Both the position numbers and the translations under genes were made by a program. Shown here one piece after another: positions 1-8,305 of a DNA stretch of 64,000 nt. The stretch covers positions 1 through 64,000 of the forward strand of contig NZ_SMZO01000006.1 in the NCBI RefSeq assembly GCF_004358675.1. The letters are read 5' to 3'. The stretch comes from Meridianimarinicoccus aquatilis (GTDB taxonomy: Bacteria > Pseudomonadota > Alphaproteobacteria > Rhodobacterales > Rhodobacteraceae). The notes beneath the pieces are model-generated. The model did no database searches. It was not told the origin of the DNA and saw only the letters and a program-made list of their open reading frames with translations. The number at the start of each line of letters is the position of its first letter. Position 1 is the first letter of the stretch.

Positions 1-20
1 GTAACCGCACCATTGGCACC
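1..20 (+). repeat. Left terminal inverted repeat of the IS66 element
   Basis: The outermost 20 bp begin GTAACCGCAC and pair as an inverted repeat with 2518-2537 (17 of 20 matches). This is the site the transposase would recognise. Confidence 0.88.
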
Positions 21-99
21 GCCTGCCTGACGCTGGGGCGATGATCTAAGATACGTGTTTAACGACGTCGTTAACGACGTGTCTTATGCGGGGTCATCG

Positions 100-468
100 A
101 TGCGTGGTGAAATTCTTGGGGTCGAGCGACGGCGTTTCTGGCGTGACGAGGACAAGCTCGAGATTGTCATGTCGGTTGGGATAGACGGGGCGACGGTGAC
201 GCAGGTGGCGCAACGCCATGAGGTTACGCGGCAACAGATTTACGCCTGGCGGCATGATCTCAAGAAGAAGGGCCTGTGGACGCCCAATGCCGGGGCGCTT
301 TTCTACCCTTTGGATATGCCAGTGTCGGCGGGGCAGCCTACGGCAGCTGATACGTCGCCACCAGTTGCAGTCGAATTGCGCTTACGGTGCGGCCATCGCC
401 TTCATTTTGATAGCACGATAGACCCGGCCGCGCTGACGTCCTTGATCCGTGCCGTGGAAGCCGCATGA
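100..468 (+). CDS. tnpA: IS66 accessory protein TnpA
   Basis: TnpA is the small helix-turn-helix accessory protein of IS66 elements, needed for transposition but not itself the recombinase. The N-terminal half reads RRRFWRDEDKLEIV followed by a helix-turn-helix (VTQVAQRHEVTRQQIYAWR), the typical TnpA layout. I chose ATG 100 because a G-rich stretch lies just upstream; a GTG at 55 in the same frame would add 15 residues and cannot be excluded. The stop overlaps the tnpB start (ATGA at 465-468), indicating translational coupling. The 12-bp palindrome AACGACGTCGTT sits at 61-72, close to the left end. Confidence 0.85.
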   Translation: MRGEILGVERRRFWRDEDKLEIVMSVGIDGATVTQVAQRHEVTRQQIYAWRHDLKKKGLWTPNAGALFYPLDMPVSAGQPTAADTSPPVAVELRLRCGHRLHFDSTIDPAALTSLIRAVEAA

Positions 469-812
469 TCGGCCCTGGCACCGGCGTTCGCGTGTATCTG
501 GCCTGCGGTGTGACGGATATGCGAAAGGGGATCGCCGGGCTGGCGGCACTTGCCCAAGATGTGCTGCGTCAGAAACCCGCCAGTGGGGCGGTGTTTGCGT
601 TCCGGGGACGGCGTGGTGACCGGCTGAAGCTGCTCTACTGGGACGGTCAGGGGTTTTGCCTCTATTACAAGGTGCTTGAGCGGGGGCGTTTCCCTTGGCC
701 GAGCGCCAAGGATGGGGCGGTGCGGCTGACCTCTGCACAGCTCGCGATGCTCTGGGAAGGCATCGACTGGCGGCGTCCCGATTGGGGCGCTCCGCCTGCG
801 CGGGTCGGGTGA
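465..812 (+). CDS. tnpB: IS66 accessory protein TnpB
   Basis: This 115-residue protein belongs to the IS66 Orf2 (TnpB) family. It shows the family signatures GVTDMRKG near residue 17 and the later LYWDGQGFCLYYKVLE, followed by the FPWP turn. The length is normal (about 115 residues). It is required with TnpA and TnpC for IS66 transposition, although its biochemical role is not settled. Its start overlaps the tnpA stop. Note that this TnpB is unrelated to the RNA-guided nuclease also called TnpB in IS200/IS605 elements. Confidence 0.92.
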   Translation: MIGPGTGVRVYLACGVTDMRKGIAGLAALAQDVLRQKPASGAVFAFRGRRGDRLKLLYWDGQGFCLYYKVLERGRFPWPSAKDGAVRLTSAQLAMLWEGIDWRRPDWGAPPARVG

Positions 813-874
813 TTTTGCGACCTGATTTGCTTTATTTATATGGTGCTATAGCCTGATTTTTGGTAGTCAGGCGC

Positions 875-2512
875 ATGTCGAAACCTGATGAAAATTTGCC
901 TGATGATCCCGCTGAATTGAGGGCGATGATCGCGGCTTTGCAGGTAGAAAATGCTCGGATCGAGGCAGAGAACGCCAAGATGTCGGCGACATTGCGTGTC
1001 CATGATCAACTGGTTCAAGCGTTGCGCCTGCGGATCGCCAAGTTGCAGAAACTGGCCTTTGGCAAGTCCTCGGAAAAGGTCGAGCGCGAAATCGAGCAGC
1101 TGGAACTGGCGCTCGAAGACCTGTTGGTCGCCGTAGCGGAAAACGATGACGCGCCCATCGACGAAGGGCAGGATGAACCGTCACCGGAAGCTGCCGATGC
1201 ACCCGCTTTGCGCCGCCGACCACGGGTCTCGGATACGACCCCACGCGAGCGGCGTGAACTGGACCCCGGCACCTGCTGCCCTGACTGTGGCGGCGATCTT
1301 CGCGTGGTGGGCGAGGATGTCAGCGAACTCCTCGACATGATCGCCGCGCAGATGAAGGTGATCCAGATCGCCCGGATCAAGAAGTCCTGCCGCCGCTGCG
1401 AGCGGATCGTGCAGGAACCCGCGCCAAGCCGTCCGATCCCGGGCAGTATGGCAGGCCCGAACCTGCTGGCGCATGTGCTGGTCTCGAAGTTCGACGACCA
1501 CCTTCCGTTATATCGCCAGCACGAGATCTTCGCCCGCATGGGGGCGGACATCCCCGAAAGCACGCTGGTCGGCTGGTGTGGCCGCGCCATGAAGGCCCTG
1601 TCGCCGCTGATCGAGCGCATTGAGGCTGACATCATGGGCAGCGATTTGCTGCACGCAGATGATACGCCGATCCGGGTGTTGGACCGCTCCAAGAAAGACA
1701 AAGGGCTTGGCAAAGGTGTGAAGCAAGGCCGGATCTGGGCCTATGTGCGCGATCAGCGCCCATGGGCGGGTGCCGCGCCACCCGGTGCGGTCTATCGGTT
1801 CGCACCGAACTGGAAGGAAGAGCACATCCTCAGCCATCTGGCCAATGCCCGCGGCATCCTGCAGGCGGACGGCTACAAGGGCTATGCCAAGCTTTACGAG
1901 CCTGAACCCAATAGTGGGCGGCGTTTGCGAGAGGCAGCCTGTTGGGCCCATCTGCGGCGTGACTTCCATGATTTTTGGACCTCGACAAAATCCGAGATTG
2001 CCCGCGAGGCGCTCGACCGGATCGGCAAGCTTTACGACATCGAGCGCGACATTAACGGTCAACCCGCTGGTGTCCGCCATGCCGCACGTCAACAGTTGAG
2101 CCAACCAAAGGTCACGGCCTTCTTTGCTTGGTCAGAGCAACAACTCCTGCGCATTCCGGGCAAAAGCGATCTGGCCAAGGCATTCCGCTATGGCCTCAGT
2201 CGACAGGAGGCCTTCAGCCTGTTCCTGACCGATGGCCGCGTCGCTATCGACAACAATCCCGCCGAGCGCGCCTTGCGTCCAATTGGCATTGGAAGGAAAA
2301 ATTGGCTATTTGCAGGGGCCGATACCGGTGCGGAAACCCTCGCTCGCGCTATGACCATCATCGAAACCGCCAAGCTCAACGGTCTCGACCCGCAGGCCTA
2401 TCTCGCCGACATCCTCGACCGCATCCACGATCACAAAATCAACAGGCTCGATGAATTATTACCGTGGAATTGGGCGCCGCTGGCATCCACAACCGATAGT
2501 CAAGCCGCATAA
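875..2512 (+). CDS. tnpC: IS66 transposase TnpC (DDE)
   Basis: This is the DDE transposase of the element, 545 residues from ATG 875; a TTG at 860 would add five residues. Parts visible in order: an acidic N-terminus with a long predicted coiled coil (about 24-85), a zinc-binding segment (CCPDC at 134-138 and CRRC at 172-175), and the catalytic core. Candidate acidic residues are in LLHADDTP (about 262), in LQADGYKGYAKLY, and the Glu of DNNPAERALRPIG. The C-terminus has the usual IS66 tail (YLADILDRIHDHK). No frameshift or internal stop is present, so the enzyme looks intact. Confidence 0.94.
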   Translation: MSKPDENLPDDPAELRAMIAALQVENARIEAENAKMSATLRVHDQLVQALRLRIAKLQKLAFGKSSEKVEREIEQLELALEDLLVAVAENDDAPIDEGQDEPSPEAADAPALRRRPRVSDTTPRERRELDPGTCCPDCGGDLRVVGEDVSELLDMIAAQMKVIQIARIKKSCRRCERIVQEPAPSRPIPGSMAGPNLLAHVLVSKFDDHLPLYRQHEIFARMGADIPESTLVGWCGRAMKALSPLIERIEADIMGSDLLHADDTPIRVLDRSKKDKGLGKGVKQGRIWAYVRDQRPWAGAAPPGAVYRFAPNWKEEHILSHLANARGILQADGYKGYAKLYEPEPNSGRRLREAACWAHLRRDFHDFWTSTKSEIAREALDRIGKLYDIERDINGQPAGVRHAARQQLSQPKVTAFFAWSEQQLLRIPGKSDLAKAFRYGLSRQEAFSLFLTDGRVAIDNNPAERALRPIGIGRKNWLFAGADTGAETLARAMTIIETAKLNGLDPQAYLADILDRIHDHKINRLDELLPWNWAPLASTTDSQAA

Positions 2513-2517
2513 GCTGC

Positions 2518-2537
2518 GGTCTCAATGGCGCGGTTAC
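2518..2537 (-). repeat. Right terminal inverted repeat of the IS66 element
   Basis: The sequence ends GCGCGGTTAC, the reverse complement of the left end with three mismatches. It lies 5 bp after the tnpC stop codon and sets the right border of the element. Confidence 0.88.
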
Positions 2538-2634
2538 AGCAATTCGCAGCCTCAAACGGTACATCACGGGCAATATCTTCGGCATCATCATGCGGCGCCA
2601 GAAGCAGATCAATCGGTCCCAGATCGCCGCTTGA
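2538..2634 (+). pseudogene. Tail of an IS110-type transposase (remnant)
   Basis: Directly after the IS66 right end, one frame reads AIRSLKRYITGNIFGI and runs to a TGA at 2632-2634. The LKRYI(A)RE-like wording resembles the extreme C-terminus of IS110/IS116-type transposases. If right, IS66 jumped into an older transposase gene whose larger part would lie before base 1. Only about 31 codons are visible, so the family call is tentative and no start exists. Confidence 0.4.
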
Positions 2635-2641
2635 CTCTTAG

Positions 2642-2965
2642 AAGGGCGTCCAGTGCAGTCGGTTCACATCTTTTGCGTGGACCGATCGGTTGGGCAAAAC
2701 CGGTGTGCGCATCTCGATGGACGGCAAAGGCCGGTTCTTCGACAACATCTTGGTGGAGCACCTCTGGCAAAGCCTGAAATACGAATGCGTTTATCTGCAC
2801 GCCTTGGAGACCGGATCAGAGGCAAAGGCCGGCGTCGGAAAATGGATCGAGTTCTACAACCGCAAACGCCCCCATTCAGCTCTTGGCGGCAAACCTCCAG
2901 CCGTGGTCAATTGGCGGAGAAAAAATGAAACCAAACCCGGACAGCAGGAGCAGAGAGTAGCTTAG
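2642..2965 (+). pseudogene. IS3-family transposase, C-terminal remnant
   Basis: About 107 codons open after a stop at 2639-2641 and match the last third of the integrase core of IS3-family OrfB. Readable parts include FTSFAWTDRLGKTGVRISMD, then FFDNILVEHLWQSLKYE containing the catalytic Glu context, and the family ending FYNRKRPHSALGG. The two earlier catalytic Asp residues and the whole of OrfA are missing, so this is a dead 3' fragment. The stop at 2963-2965 is followed by sequence resembling the IS3 right end, which abuts the tniQ-like gene. Confidence 0.85.
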
Positions 2966-3009
2966 TCTACGCGGAAAGCTGTCCAAAGATCGGGGAGTAG
3001 CTCAACACA

Positions 3010-3026
3010 CCCCCCCCCAAAAAAAA
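3010..3026 (+). repeat. C9A8 homopolymer tract in front of the tniQ-like gene
   Basis: Nine C residues (3010-3018) run straight into eight A residues (3019-3026), ending 5 bp before the first start codon of the tniQ-like gene. It replaces any recognisable ribosome binding site. It may be a junction scar, a slippage-prone tract, or a sequencing artefact. Confidence 0.7.
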
Positions 3027-3031
3027 CACCA

Positions 3032-4885
3032 ATGATGAACCTGCCTATTTCAAGCCCCACCCCTGTCTCGCGGGAGACACTCTATTCCTATCTGGCGCGG
3101 CTCGCGGCAGTCTGGCGCACGGGTGCCCCTGAGCTCGCCTATGACATGGGTGCCCCGTTCAAGCGGCTTTTGGACCAGGATAGGGAGGCGCTCGAAGCGG
3201 TTGCCGATTGGGCGAAACTGTCCCCAGATGTTATGACTGAGCTGTTGTCTTGGACCGGGGTCAGGGCGGGGAATTTCCGGATGCAATTCCGAGGCGAGCT
3301 CTATGTTTCAAGAGCGCTTCGGAACCCGATCATGCGAGGATGCCCCTTCTGCCTGCGCGAGGACACCGTCGATGCGACGGACGCGGCCCATGCTGCGATG
3401 ATCATGCGGGGGGATTGGCAATTGCGCGAGGCGACGCTCTGCGTGCGTCACGGCCACCCGCTGGTACCTCTCTGGCAGGCCACCGCCCCCCGGGATCGCT
3501 TCGACGTTGGCGCTCGTCTGCGCGAAATTGAGGCCGATATCCTGTCCGGGGCGTTAGACCGGCCGCTACGGGATCCGTCCGCCTACGACCTCTGGCTTGA
3601 TCGGCGGCTGGAACAAGGAACGGATGACACATGGCTGTCAAATCATTCAGTCTACGTTGCGACCACCATGTGTCGTCTGCTGGGGCAAGCCCTATTGAAA
3701 GAGGCTATCACCGACGATGGTCAGGCGACAGACCTGATGCATGCGACCGGGTTCAATTTGGCGGTGGCCGGGGAGGCCGCGATCCGGACCACCCTTGATC
3801 AAATGGCGGGTCGTGCAAAGGGAGCTTCGGATGAACCGGCAATAGTCTTCAGCCATCTCTACAAGACATTGAACCGCGACTATTTGACTGATCCAGGATT
3901 TGACACGTTCCGGGACATTCTGCGCGACTGCATTCTCGAAAACTGGCCCTTAGGGCCCGGCGAGTTGGTTCTGGGGCAGTTGGTTCCCGAGAGGCGCTTA
4001 CATTCCGTCACGACGGCGTCGAAAGACACAGGGATCGGCACGAAAGTTCTGGAGCATTTTCTGGCGGAGGCCGGGGCCATCGCGGCGGATGATCCGCGAC
4101 CCCCAAACCGAAAACTATTCGATGCCCGGGCCTATGCCGGACTTCTGGCGGAAATCCCCACCCTAGTCGGGCCGATCGCCATGCGGACAGCGATGGGGGC
4201 TACGCGGATGGAACTGATGGCCTTGGCCGAGGAGGGGCTGCTGATCCCCCGGACCCGGGTTGAGAAGGTGAAGAACCCGTGGCGCATCTCGGACGGGGTC
4301 GCTTTTGTGGCGGCGCTACCCGCCGGAGCCTGCCATGTCACTGAGGATGACACGGAATGGGAGACCCTGCTTCTCGGATGTCGGCGCAGCGGCGTACCCT
4401 TGTCGGAGTTCGTACGGGCCATTGGCGACCAGCGTCTTACCGTCGGACAGCGCGCAGGTGTGAACGGCTTCCATGGGATCGTCGTACCGAAATCCGAGGT
4501 GGAAGTGATCGCCGCGCCGTCCCGTGCTGTTCGGGACATGGTTCTCGAGGCAATCCCGGGGAGCATGGCCGCGGCGGAATTCGGGCGCTCCGTCGGCCTT
4601 CGTGATGGTGGGGTGTTTCAGGCGATGATCGACGCTGGGCATGTCCCCGCCCATCAGGTCGTGAACCCCCGGACGGGGCGGCCGCAATACCGGATGGCAC
4701 CGGAGGATATGGCGACGTTTCACCGCCGCTTCGTGACCCTGACGACTCTGTCCGCCGAGACGGGTCAGCATCGCAATACCCTGAGAGGCCTTCTTGCCGC
4801 CCGCTGGATTTCCCCGTTCGCGCCCGATGGACAGGATTTTGGCGCGGTTTATTTGAGGGCGGATGTCGCGGCGGTCATGCAATGA
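3032..4885 (+). CDS. tniQ: TniQ/TnsD-like transposon targeting protein
   Basis: TniQ proteins are the target-selection subunits of Tn7- and Tn5053-like transposons. The N-terminal TniQ domain is clear: PVSRETLYSYLARLA opens the protein, and a zinc finger is formed by CPFC at 104-107 and CVRHGH at 137-142. The 617 residues exceed the common TniQ size of about 400. The C-terminal part seems to hold repeated winged-helix-like modules near residues 380-425, 508-565 and 568-615, each with a G...L..L...G.(I/V) pattern. No tniA, tniB or tnsABC lies nearby, so it is an orphan. No ribosome binding site is visible before ATG 3032 (a second ATG is at 3035). Confidence 0.82.
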   Translation: MMNLPISSPTPVSRETLYSYLARLAAVWRTGAPELAYDMGAPFKRLLDQDREALEAVADWAKLSPDVMTELLSWTGVRAGNFRMQFRGELYVSRALRNPIMRGCPFCLREDTVDATDAAHAAMIMRGDWQLREATLCVRHGHPLVPLWQATAPRDRFDVGARLREIEADILSGALDRPLRDPSAYDLWLDRRLEQGTDDTWLSNHSVYVATTMCRLLGQALLKEAITDDGQATDLMHATGFNLAVAGEAAIRTTLDQMAGRAKGASDEPAIVFSHLYKTLNRDYLTDPGFDTFRDILRDCILENWPLGPGELVLGQLVPERRLHSVTTASKDTGIGTKVLEHFLAEAGAIAADDPRPPNRKLFDARAYAGLLAEIPTLVGPIAMRTAMGATRMELMALAEEGLLIPRTRVEKVKNPWRISDGVAFVAALPAGACHVTEDDTEWETLLLGCRRSGVPLSEFVRAIGDQRLTVGQRAGVNGFHGIVVPKSEVEVIAAPSRAVRDMVLEAIPGSMAAAEFGRSVGLRDGGVFQAMIDAGHVPAHQVVNPRTGRPQYRMAPEDMATFHRRFVTLTTLSAETGQHRNTLRGLLAARWISPFAPDGQDFGAVYLRADVAAVMQ

Positions 4886-4936
4886 CCTGACCTCAAGATA
4901 AAGGTCAGCCTTGGATAGCTTCCCTCGATCAAATTC

Positions 4937-4958
4937 CCGACTTTTGCAAAAAAGTCGG
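4937..4958 (-). terminator. Hairpin downstream of tRNA-Arg
   Basis: CCGACTTTT pairs with AAAAGTCGG around a short loop, about 38 bp beyond the 3' end of the minus-strand tRNA. It is placed to end the tRNA transcript; with A/T runs on both sides it may also serve the plus-strand tniQ-like gene. Confidence 0.5.
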
Positions 4959-4995
4959 CGTTTGCGCGCCGAGCGACAGGCAACCTATTATGCGA

Positions 4996-5072
4996 TGGCG
5001 ACCCCGGAAGGAATCGAACCCTCAACCTGCCGATTAGAAGTCGGCTGCTCTATCCAGTTGAGCTACGGGGCC
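4996..5072 (-). tRNA. tRNA-Arg (anticodon TCT)
   Basis: Read on the minus strand, a 77-nt cloverleaf forms. The acceptor stem GGCCCCG pairs with CGGGGTC, with G as discriminator and an encoded CCA. The D-arm holds AGCTCAACTGGATAGAGC, the anticodon loop is CTTCTAA with anticodon TCT (reads AGA), and the T-loop has GGTTCGATTCC. AGA is a rare codon in GC-rich genomes, and tRNA-Arg genes are common landing sites for integrating elements. The 3' end points toward the mobile DNA at 1-4.9 kb. Confidence 0.97.
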
Positions 5073-5076
5073 AAAC

Positions 5077-5108
5077 GCCTGCGCTTTTCATATGCGCACG
5101 GCGCAGGC
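5077..5108 (-). other. Hairpin in the leader of tRNA-Arg
   Basis: GCCTGCGC (5077-5084) and GCGCAGGC (5101-5108) form a perfect 8-bp stem with a 16-nt loop, beginning 4 bp before the tRNA 5' end. It could shape the precursor for RNase P processing or be a protein site; no function is shown. Confidence 0.35.
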
Positions 5109-5240
5109 TGCTAAAGGCCGAATTGACCCTTTGACAGGTTTTTTTCCGCTCAGGCGGGGCAATCTGACTTGGATCAATGTTTAATTCCAAAAAATGCATA
5201 TGAAAGATGCAGGCTTTTTGATTTTGATGGAGTGCTTCCA

Positions 5241-5423
5241 ATGCTACGCCTTGCTTCGCTTCTTTACTCACTGATCGGCACAACACTTGCGGGTAGTGCG
5301 ATCGTGGTCGCCCTTGTCGCGGGTTTTGACGGACTGCAGGGGATTGTGGTCGCTGCTGCGGTTGGGGCATTGCTTGCGTTACCCGTGTCGTATGTCATCG
5401 CGCAAAAGCTGTACGCCCGATAG
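5241..5423 (+). CDS. Small two-helix membrane protein
   Basis: A 60-residue hydrophobic protein starting at ATG 5241, with GGAG at 5229-5232 as ribosome binding site. It has two likely membrane segments, one near residues 6-27 (SLIGTTLAGSAIVVALVAGF) and one near 33-54, linked by a short GFDGLQG turn. Short proteins like this in Rhodobacteraceae are often mislabelled CTP synthetase in public annotations; nothing in the sequence supports that enzyme. The longer in-frame extension upstream (from 5169) lacks hydrophobic character and a binding site. Function unknown. It converges on the hydrolase gene, whose stop is 3 bp away. Confidence 0.7.
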   Translation: MLRLASLLYSLIGTTLAGSAIVVALVAGFDGLQGIVVAAAVGALLALPVSYVIAQKLYAR

Positions 5424-5425
5424 AT

Positions 5426-6196
5426 TTACCTATCCAGCCATGTCGTGACGGCGGCTTCGAAGTCGCGCGGCTTTTCGGCGTGAAGCCAGTGTGCGGCGCC
5501 CGGAATCTTGACCAACTGTCCCTTTGGGAACAGCGTTTTCATCGTTGGGCGGTGTTCGGGGCGGACGTAGTCTGATGCGCCGCCTGCAAGAAAAAGCGTT
5601 GGTTTTGTATAGCTTTTGCTGTCTGCCTCCGGAAAGGTCATGATCAACGGCATGTCGCGTTCCAAGGTGTCGAGATTGAGGCGCCAGCATTTTTCAGCGA
5701 CATCAAGGGATTGCACCAGAAAGGCGCGGATGGCGAGTTCTGGTATGGCGGGCCGCAGTTGCCGGTCGGCGTCGGAGCGCGTCTTGACCGCGCCAAGGTC
5801 TACGGCGCGCATGGCCTTGATGTATTGAAGCTGGCTGTGCTCATAGGCGACCGGAGCGATGTCGGCGACGATCAACCGGGCCACCAGATCAGGTTGTGTC
5901 AGGGCCAGCCACATGGCTGCCTTGCCGCCCATGGAATGGCCCAGAACATCCATCTCGCCGCCGTTTTCCAGAATGACCTGTGTAAGGTCGCCTGCCATAT
6001 CTGGATAAGAATGGCTTTGTGTCCAAGGGCTTGCGCCATGGTTTCGCATGTCTACGGTCACCACTGGCCGCGTCTTGGACAGGTTGCGTGCGATAACGCC
6101 CCAGTTGCGACCGGACCCGTAAAGACCATGCACGATGAGCAGGGGGCGCGCGCTGCTGTCTGCGGCGGCGTCGGTGTGGTGATAGGTGGCGAGCAT
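5426..6196 (-). CDS. ybfF: Alpha/beta hydrolase (YbfF-like esterase)
   Basis: This 256-residue alpha/beta hydrolase has the nucleophile elbow GHSMGG (Ser near residue 88), an oxyanion region HGLYGSGRNW near residue 23, the VDMRNHG strand-turn typical of YbfF-type esterases, and a C-terminal His in GAAHWLHAEKP. It has no signal peptide, so it should be cytosolic. YbfF-type enzymes cleave short acyl esters and some acyl-CoA; the real substrate is unknown. The gene is transcribed away from an 11-bp tandem repeat (6276-6319) that separates it from the divergent gene at 6361. Confidence 0.85.
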   Translation of the reverse strand: MLATYHHTDAAADSSARPLLIVHGLYGSGRNWGVIARNLSKTRPVVTVDMRNHGASPWTQSHSYPDMAGDLTQVILENGGEMDVLGHSMGGKAAMWLALTQPDLVARLIVADIAPVAYEHSQLQYIKAMRAVDLGAVKTRSDADRQLRPAIPELAIRAFLVQSLDVAEKCWRLNLDTLERDMPLIMTFPEADSKSYTKPTLFLAGGASDYVRPEHRPTMKTLFPKGQLVKIPGAAHWLHAEKPRDFEAAVTTWLDR

Positions 6197-6275
6197 GGGG
6201 TCTCCGTCGGCTGGGTAAGGGGGTTATCCGGCTGTGGCTGTCAAACTGTCAAGCGCCCAAGCCGCGCATTTTCGA

Positions 6276-6319
6276 CTGTAAGAGTTCTGTAGGAGTATTG
6301 TAGGAGTCCTGTAGGAGTC
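6276..6319 (+). repeat. Four tandem 11-bp repeats between divergent genes
   Basis: Four consecutive 11-mers: CTGTAAGAGTT, CTGTAGGAGTA, TTGTAGGAGTC, CTGTAGGAGTC. The 11-bp period is close to one DNA helical turn, so each copy faces the same side. They lie in the 164-bp gap between the divergent hydrolase (start 6196) and the gene starting at 6361. Confidence 0.9.
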
Positions 6320-6360
6320 GCATCCAAGGGTTGCGCGGGCCTGAGCGGGGGACATTGTAG

Positions 6361-6744
6361 ATGACAGATCAAAGCATCAGCGGGCGCAACAATGCACTCG
6401 CGCGTCACCTTGGCGAGAAGCTGGATGTCCCCGGTGACACCCTGGATACCGTTCTGCGCCGGGCCGGGCGCGAGATCCCGAGGCGCCTGCGCGGCGAGGC
6501 GCGGTATCTGGTCGAAGCCGAAACCATGGCGCAGCATCCCAAGCTTTACCATATGGTCGACAAGGCCCGGATGAAACGGGCGGACCGGGCGCTGCGCGGG
6601 GCCGTGCGGGGGCGTGATCCGAAACAGGAACGCAAGGATCGGATGCTCGGGACGCTGGCGGGCATCGCGTTTGGTCTGGTCGTGTTCTTTGCGGTGCTGA
6701 TCTGGTTTCTGGCGTGGCGCGGGATGATCGGGCCGGGCACCTGA
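6361..6744 (+). CDS. Conserved hypothetical protein with one C-terminal membrane helix
   Basis: I do not recognise a named family for this 127-residue protein. The first 90 residues are basic and soluble-looking, with repeated Arg-rich helices (for example RRLRGEARYLVEAE). One strong membrane helix follows near residues 98-120 (LAGIAFGLVVFFAVLIWFLAW), leaving a short tail. This suggests a tail-anchored inner-membrane protein with its bulk in the cytosol. It faces glyA convergently and shares the hairpin at 6764-6787. Confidence 0.75.
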   Translation: MTDQSISGRNNALARHLGEKLDVPGDTLDTVLRRAGREIPRRLRGEARYLVEAETMAQHPKLYHMVDKARMKRADRALRGAVRGRDPKQERKDRMLGTLAGIAFGLVVFFAVLIWFLAWRGMIGPGT

Positions 6745-6763
6745 GCCAAGCACAAACGCAAAC

Positions 6764-6787
6764 GGCGCAGCCCAGAAGGACCGCGCC
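6764..6787 (-). terminator. Terminator hairpin between glyA and the convergent gene
   Basis: GGCGC and GCGCC flank an inner GTCC/GGGC stem (read on the minus strand) with a TTCT loop, and a T-rich stretch (GTTTGCGTTTG) follows on that strand. It lies 27 bp past the glyA stop and can also stop the convergent plus-strand gene. Confidence 0.7.
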
Positions 6788-6814
6788 GCGCAAAAGTTTC
6801 AAACGATCCGAAGA

Positions 6815-8110
<1,296 letters not shown>

Positions 8111-8305
8111 CCTGGTCAACCTTCCTTGTGGGGGTTTGCTGGCAAATGGCCTTGGGCGCTGTTTAGTCCACTGTCGTGGGCAAAAAAAGGCCTCTCCAAG
8201 ACGCTTTTCGTCCCATTTGCGAATTGGTGCGCGGTTTCAGGGGGTTGTTTTTGTCGCAAGCGCCGGTCAAGAGTCGCAAAAGGCAGGACTGGGCGCTTGG
8301 ACAGC

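Larger units (their letters stand above)
1..2537 (+). mobile_element. Complete IS66-family insertion sequence
   Basis: This is a whole IS66-type element of about 2.54 kb, the usual size for the family. It carries the three standard genes tnpA, tnpB and tnpC in one direction. Imperfect terminal inverted repeats starting GTAACCGC close both ends, with 17 of 20 positions matching between bases 1-20 and 2518-2537. The left end is exactly base 1 of the window, so the left target-site duplication cannot be seen; the 8 bp on the right are agcaattc. All three frames are open, so the copy may be active. Confidence 0.93.

Noticed and set aside
8111-8305. Glycine riboswitch or other aptamer before glyA
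   Set aside because: I looked for paired aptamer-like stems with conserved loops and saw none; the gap has only weak dyads.
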